From: Arachis hypogaea | Lineage: Eukaryota; Streptophyta; Magnoliopsida; Fabales; Fabaceae | Assembly (NCBI RefSeq): GCF_003086295.3 | Contig: NC_092055.1 | Span: 127,325,484-127,389,483 of the forward strand | DNA length: 64,000 nucleotides | Direction of reading: 5' to 3' | In this document: positions 59,018 through 64,000 of the stretch, one piece after another | How the letters are laid out: each line of letters starts with the position of its first letter | Position numbering within the stretch: position 1 is the stretch's first letter | The notes under the pieces: model-generated | Databases searched by the model: none | What the model was told of the DNA's origin: nothing | What the model saw: the letters and a program-made list of their open reading frames with translations, nothing else | Translations under genes and position numbers: made by a program

Positions 59018-60166
59018 TTAGTGATGGCGGCTTGTTCTTCCTCTTGAAGATCTTATGGAGTGCTTGAGCTCCTCAATGTCTCTTCCTTGCCTTTGTTGCT
59101 CCTCTCCCATGGTTCTTTGGTCTTCTCTAATTTTATGGAGGAGGATGGAATGCTCTTGGTGCTCCACCCTTAGTTGTCCCATGTTGGAACTTAATTCTCT
59201 TAGGGAGGTGTTGATTTGCTCCCAATAGTTTTATGGAGGAAAATGCATCCCTTGAGACATCTCAGGGATTTCATGAGGAGTTTCCTCATGCTCTTGTCCA
59301 TGAGTGGGATCTCTTGTTTGCTCCATCTTTTTCTTAGTGATGAGCTTGTCCTCATCAATGAGGATGTCTTCCTCTATGTCAATTCCAACTGAATTGCAGA
59401 GGTGACAGATGAGATGAAGGAAGGCTAACCTTGCCATAGTAGAGGACTTGTCCGCCACCTTGTAGAGTTCTTGGGATATAACCTCATGAACTTCTACTTC
59501 ATCTCTAATCATGATGCTATGAATCATGATAGCCCGGTCTATAGTAACTTCAGACCAGTTGCTAGTAGGAATGATTGAGCGTTGGATGAACTCCAACCAT
59601 CCCCTAGCCACGGGCTTGAGGTCATGCCTTCTTAGTTGAACCGGCTTCCTTCTTGAATCTCTCTTCCATTGAGTGCCCTCTTCACATATGTCCATGAGGA
59701 CTTGGTCTAACCTTTGATCAAAGTTGACCCTTCTAGTGTGTGGGTGTGCATCTCCTTGCATCATAGGCAAATTGAATGCCAACCTTACATTTTCCGGACT
59801 AAAGTCCAAGTATTTTCCTCGAACCATTGTAAGCCAATTCTTAGGGTCCGGGTTCACACTTTGATCATGGTTCTTGGTGATCCATGCATTGGCATAGAAC
59901 TCTTGAACCATTAAGATTCTGACTTGTTGAATGGGGTTGGTGAGAACTTCCCAACCTCTTCTTTAGATCTCATGTCGGATCTCCGGATATTCGCCCTTTT
60001 TGAGCTTAAAAGAGACCTCGGGGATCACCTTCTTCTTGGCCACAACTTCATAGAAGTGGTCTTGATGCACCCTTGAGAGGAATCTCTCCATCTCCCATGA
60101 CTCGGAGGTGGAAGCTTTTGCCTTCCCTTTTCTCTTTCTAGAGGTTTCTCCGGCCTTTGGTGCCAT
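59018..60166 (-). pseudogene. Element D ORF2: putative plant transposon protein (Transposase_32-like), two premature stops
   Basis: 383 codons including stop, colinear with C's copy without indels. N-terminus MAPKAGETSRKRKGK (basic, nuclear-signal-like), core FYANAWITKNHDQ, VRGKYLDFSPENVRLAFNLP and LPMMQGD, then LDLKPVARGWLEF-type HDLKPVARGWLEF, and a coiled-coil tail ending in SRHH. Two TAA stops, at 59963 and 59231, each correspond to a Gln codon in C or B. Between them, 226 codons are open. Function unknown. Confidence 0.82.
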
Positions 60167-60644
60167 TAATGGTTATGAAAAAACAAAAAAAAAGCTTTAG
60201 CTTTTACCACACTAAACTTAGAAGGTTGCTCGTCCTCGAGCAAAAGAAGAAAGAAGAGAGTAGAAGAAGAAGAAATAGAGGAGACGGAGGGGGCTTTGTG
60301 TTTCGGCCAAGGGGGATAGCTAGTGTGTATGTTGTGTGAAAATAAAGGAGTGAAGATGGGTTTATATAGGAGTGGAGGGGGGGTATGGTTCGGCCATGAT
60401 GGGTGGGTTTGGGTGGAAAAGTGGTTTGAATTTGAATTGTGAGGTAGGTGGGGTTTTATGAAGGATGGATGTGAGTGGTGAAGAGAATGGTGGGATTTGA
60501 TAGGTGAGGGGTTTTTGGGGAAGAGGTAGTGAGGTGATTAGTGAATGGGTGAAGAGGAGAGAGAGAGGTGGGGTATGTGGGGATCCTGTGGGGTCCACAG
60601 ATCCTGAGGTGTCAAGGATTTTTCATCCCTGCACCATGTGGCGT

Positions 60645-60815
60645 GCAAAACGCCCCTTGCTGCCAATCCTGGCGTTAAACGCCAGGCTGCTGCCCATTTC
60701 TGGCATTTAACGCCAGCTTCTTGCCCATTCCTGGCGTTAAACGCCAGTCTGGTGAACTGGGCGTTTAACGCCCATTCTGCTACCCTTACTGGCGTTTAAA
60801 CGCCAGTAAGTTTCT
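60645..60815 (-). repeat. Quasi-palindrome array (element D)
   Basis: GGCGTTAAACGCC, GGCATTTAACGCC, GGCGTTAAACGCC, GGGCGTTTAACGCCC and a final perfect 26-bp palindrome (60785-60810) identical to those of B and C. Confidence 0.8.
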
Positions 60816-61021
60816 CCTCCAGGGTGTTCTATTTTTCATTCTGTTTTTCCTTTTGTTTTTGATTTTTCAATTATTTTTGTGACTTCACATGATCATCAAC
60901 CTATAGAAAACATAAAATAACAAAAGAAAGTAAAAATTTAACATAGATAATTAAAGATTGGGTTGCCTCCCAACAAGCGCTTCTTTAATGTCAATAGCTT
61001 GACAGTGGCTCTCATGGAGCC

Positions 61022-63224
61022 TCACAGATGTTCAGAGCAATGTTGGAACCTCCCAACGCCAAACTTAGAGTTTGAATGTGGGGGTTCAACACCAAACTTA
61101 AAGTTTGGTTGTGGCCTCCCAACACCAAACTTAGAGTTTGACTGTGGGGGCTCTGTTTGACTTTGTATTGAGAGAAGCTCTTCATGCTTCCTCTCCATGG
61201 TGACAGAGGGATATCCTTGAGCTTTAAACACAAGGGAGTCTCCATTCACTTGAATGATCAATTCTCTTCTGTCAACATCAATCACAGCTTTTGCTGTGGC
61301 TAGGAAGGGTCTGCCAAGGATTATGGATTCATCCATACACTTCCCAGTCTCTAGGATTATGAAAATCAGCAGGGATGTAATGGTCTTCAACCTTTACCAA
61401 GACATCCTCTACAAGTCCATAAGCCTGTTTCTTTGAATTGTTTGCCATCTCCAGTGAGATTCTTACAGCTTGTACCTCAATGATCCCTAGCTTCTCCATT
61501 ACAGAGAGAGGCATGAGATTTATGCTTGATCCTAGGTCACACAGAGCCTTCTCAAAGGTCATGGTGCCTATGGTACAAGGTATTGAGAACTTTCCAGGAT
61601 CTTGTCTCTTCAGAGGTAATTTCTGCCTAGTCAAGTTATTCAGTTCTTTGATGAGCAATGGAGGTTCATCCTCCCAAGTCTCATTACTAAACAACCTGGC
61701 ATTTAACTTCATGATTACTCCAAGGTACTTAGCAACTTGCTCTTCAGTAACATCTTCATCCTCTTCAGAGGAAGAATACTCATCAGAGCTCATGAATGGC
61801 AGAAGTAAATTCAATGGAATCTCTATGGTCTCTGTGTGAGCCTCAGATTCCCATGGTTCCTCATTAGGGAACTCCATGGAGGTCATTGAACGTCCATTGA
61901 GGTCTTCCTCAGTGGAGATCATTGCCTCTTCCTCCTCTCCAGGTTCGGCCATGTGAGACGTGTTTATGGCCTTGCACTCTCTCTTTGAATTCTCTTCTGT
62001 ATTGCTTGGGAGAGTACTAGGAGAGAGTTCAGTAATTTTCTTACTCAGCTGACCCACTTGTGCCTCCAAATTTCTAATGGAGGATCTTGTTTCAATCATG
62101 AAACTTTGAGTGGTTTTGATTAGATTAGAGAAAATGGTTGCTAAGTCAGAGTGGCTTTGCTTAGAATTCTCTGTCTGTTGCTGAGAAGATGATGGAAAAG
62201 GTTTGCTATTGCTAAACCTGTTTCTTCCACCATTATTGTTGTTGAAACCTTGTTGAGGTCTCTGTTGATCCTTCCATGAGAGACTTGGATGATTTCTCCA
62301 TGAAGGATTATAGGTGTTTCCATAGGGTTCTCCCATGTAATTCACCTCTTCCATTGCTGGGTTCTCAGGATCATAAGCTTCTTCTTCAGAGGAAGCTTCC
62401 TTAGTACTGCCTGTTATTGCTTGCATTCCAGACAGACTCTGAGAAATCATATTGACTTGCTGAGTCAATATTTTATTCTGAGCCAATATGGCATTCAGAG
62501 TATCAATCTCAAGAACTCCCTTCTTCTGAGTTGTCCCATTATTCACAGGATTCCTTTCAGAAGTGTACATGAATTGGTTATTTGCAACCATTTCAATGAG
62601 TTCCTGAGCTTCTACAGGCGTCTTCTTCAGATGAAGAGATCCTCCAGCAGAGCTATCCAATGACATCTTGGATAGTTCAGACAGACCATCATAGAAAATA
62701 CCTATGATGCTCCATTCTGAAAGCATGTCAGAAGGACTTCTTCTGATCAATTGCTTGTATCTTTCCCATACTTCATAGAGGGATTCTCCTTCCTTCTGTT
62801 TGAAGGTTTGGACTTCCACTCTAAGCTTGCTCAGTTTTTGAGGTGGAAAGAACTCTGCCAAGAAGGCATTGACTAGCTTTTCCCAAGAGTTCAGGCTTTC
62901 TTTAGGTTGTGTATCCAACCATGTCCTAGCTCTGTCTCTTACAGCAAAAGGAAAAAGCATAAGTCTGTAGACTTCAGGGTCAACCCCATTGGTGTTGACA
63001 GTATCACAGATTTGCAAGAATTCAGCTAAGAACTGATGAGGATCTTCCAATGGAAGTCCATGAAACTTGCAATTCTGTTGCATTAGAGAAACTAATTGAG
63101 GCTTAAGCTCAAAGTTGTTTGCTCCAATGGCAGGAATTGAGATGCTTCTCCCATAGAAGTCGGGAGTAGGTGCAGTAAAGTCACCAAGCACCTTCCTTGC
63201 ATTGTTGGCATTGTTGTTTTCGGG
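61022..63224 (-). pseudogene. Element D gag-protease, N-terminus lost
   Basis: The frame is open from F's border through 61365, about 610 codons, the longest intact stretch of this protein in the window. It holds FLQICDTVNTNGVDPEVYRL, EGESLYEVWERY, YGNTYNPSWRNHPSLSW and the protease ALCDLGSSINLMPLSV. One extra T near 61364 (GATTTTCAT for GATTTCAT) shifts the frame within the protease region; the rest reads to the stop at 61022. The C-terminal tail has the SKFGVG unit three times (61050-61150), against once in B and C. Confidence 0.9.
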
Positions 63225-63770
63225 TGCTATTTATACCCTGGGTCGAACTGTCCGACCCGGGATGATTGGTGGCAAAACGACTGACCTCTTCAGGTCCAAC
63301 TATCCGACCTCTTCTTAAAGAGATCGGCCAAATCGACAGGAGAGCCCAGGAAAAGGCCCAAATGTAGGAACACGACCTAAATCCAAAGGCAGTTCGAGCC
63401 TACATAGATAAAGGTGGTTCCCTTAAAGATAAGCTGACTTCACTCAAGATAAAGATAAGATAAGATAAGATAACTAACTTATCTTATCAGAAAGGTCAGC
63501 CCACACTACTATACATACACTGGAGCACCCAGGTATAACTCATACTCTGATTCTACATAAAAACCTACCTAATACCCGTGCTAACTTAAGCATCGGAGTT
63601 CCTTGCAGGTACCCCCCACCCTCTGGTGGCCAAGGATCAGCAGCGCAGCAAATCCAACAAGTCGGACACAACAGCTCCGGCCGCCACCAGCCAGCCGGAC
63701 ATGTTATCTCCGACCGGTACCAAAGATCTCATCCGAGATCGACCTCCAGTTTCAGGTAACCCTCGGAACA
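63225..63770 (+). repeat. Element F 5' LTR (about 546 bp)
   Basis: Aligns with the E1 and E2 LTRs: CCTGGGTCGAACTGTCCGAC near the start, GATAAGATAAGATAAGATAAC at about 63452-63472, GTACCCCCCACCCTCTGGTG, and ends CCCTCGGAACA. Confidence 0.9.
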
Positions 63771-63771
63771 T

Positions 63772-63789
63772 TGGCGCCGTTGCCGGGGA
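63772..63789 (+). other. Element F primer-binding site (tRNA-Asp)
   Basis: TGGCGCCGTTGCCGGGGA, perfect complement of the tRNA-Asp 3' end, one base after the LTR. Confidence 0.9.
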
Positions 63790-63811
63790 ACCTGAAAGTC
63801 ATCCCAAAACC

Positions 63812-64000
63812 ATGGCAGACGGCCATGACAACGACCACGACTCGGTTCTGGAGAACAGAACACCGCACAAGAACACGGACACTACGCTAAAGGATACTCC
63901 GGAATCCAACTGAGACAAAAACTCACCAAATCCGGGAGCCATGGAAGCACTTCAAGATCGCTTAAAGCAGCTAGAGAAAGAAACCCAGCAACAACGGGAG
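63812..64000 (+). pseudogene. Element F gag, N-terminus
   Basis: Starts MADGHDNDHDSVLENRTPHK, as E2. A TGA at about 63911 replaces the Gly codon of E2 (SNGDKN); the frame continues beyond it to the window edge with MEALQDRLKQLEKE. Confidence 0.85.

Larger units (their letters stand above)
56256..63224 (-). mobile_element. Element D: non-autonomous Athila-like element, 5' end broken by F
   Basis: Same family as B and C, minus strand: 3' LTR (56256-57914), spacer, ORF2, palindrome array, gag-protease. The gag N-terminus, leader and 5' LTR are displaced beyond F and the window edge. The target bases next to the 3' LTR are TTGCT (56251-56255); their duplicate should reappear to the right of the window. 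Confidence 0.9.
63225..64000 (+). mobile_element. Element F: Tat-lineage element (E family), 5' end only
   Basis: 5' LTR, PBS and gag start of an E-type element, running off the right edge. It inserted into the gag of D. The left border is uncertain by a few bases because the LTR start (TGCTATTTATACC) is altered relative to TGTTCATACC. Confidence 0.88.

Overview
This is a plant nuclear DNA window, most likely from peanut or a close wild relative (Arachis). The clues are LTRs ending in the TGATGAGCGGATAATTTATA motif familiar from Arachis, a small Tourist-like MITE of the GGCTGCGTTTGTTT type, and the general mix of Athila/Tat retrotransposons in an AT-rich background. No search was possible, so genus is an inference. 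Only one host gene is present; almost everything else is transposable-element DNA, much of it nested.|| Left end (1-4521): a decayed RTE-type LINE (1 to about 1340, +) lies next to, and probably inside an intron of, a host gene on the minus strand (1608-4275). That gene encodes a 3-beta-hydroxysteroid dehydrogenase/decarboxylase of plant sterol synthesis. Six exons can be read with clean splice sites and no frame break; the 3' exons lie off the left edge. Intron 5 carries a 416-bp Tourist-like MITE.|| 4522-9696: a complete Ty1/copia element (minus strand) with 201-bp LTRs, an initiator-Met primer site, a polypurine tract and a broken gag-pol. Its 3' LTR sits 246 bp upstream of the host gene's ATG and points the same way. 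9697-13686 is AT-rich intergenic DNA with a second MITE and unclassified repeat-like sequence.|| 13687-64000: one large nest. The outer element A (a Tat-like Ty3/gypsy element, coding strand minus) is seen through its 3' LTR and its spliced antisense ORF. This ORF was hit three times: by B at 15236, by E1 at 37125 and by D at 56256. B (15236-36290, +, target duplication TGTAT) holds C (20195-30962, -, target duplication AAGAC). E1 (37125-55531, +, target duplication CTGCC) holds E2 (44588-52936, -, 3' LTR lost). D (from 56256, -) is broken by F (from about 63225, +), which runs off the window.|| B, C and D are one family: Athila-like gag-protease, then an array of GGCGTTTAACGCC quasi-palindromes, then a second ORF of 382 codons resembling the 'putative plant transposon protein' domain, with no reverse transcriptase or integrase. 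They must be mobilised in trans. E1, E2 and F are Tat-lineage elements with gag-pro-RT-RNaseH-RNaseH2-integrase, a 105-110-bp tandem repeat in the 3' UTR, and an antisense, intron-containing ORF near the 3' LTR. B, C, E1, E2 and F all show a primer-binding site matching tRNA-Asp. Nearly every premature stop is a C-to-T or G-to-A change, as expected of long methylated, silenced copies.
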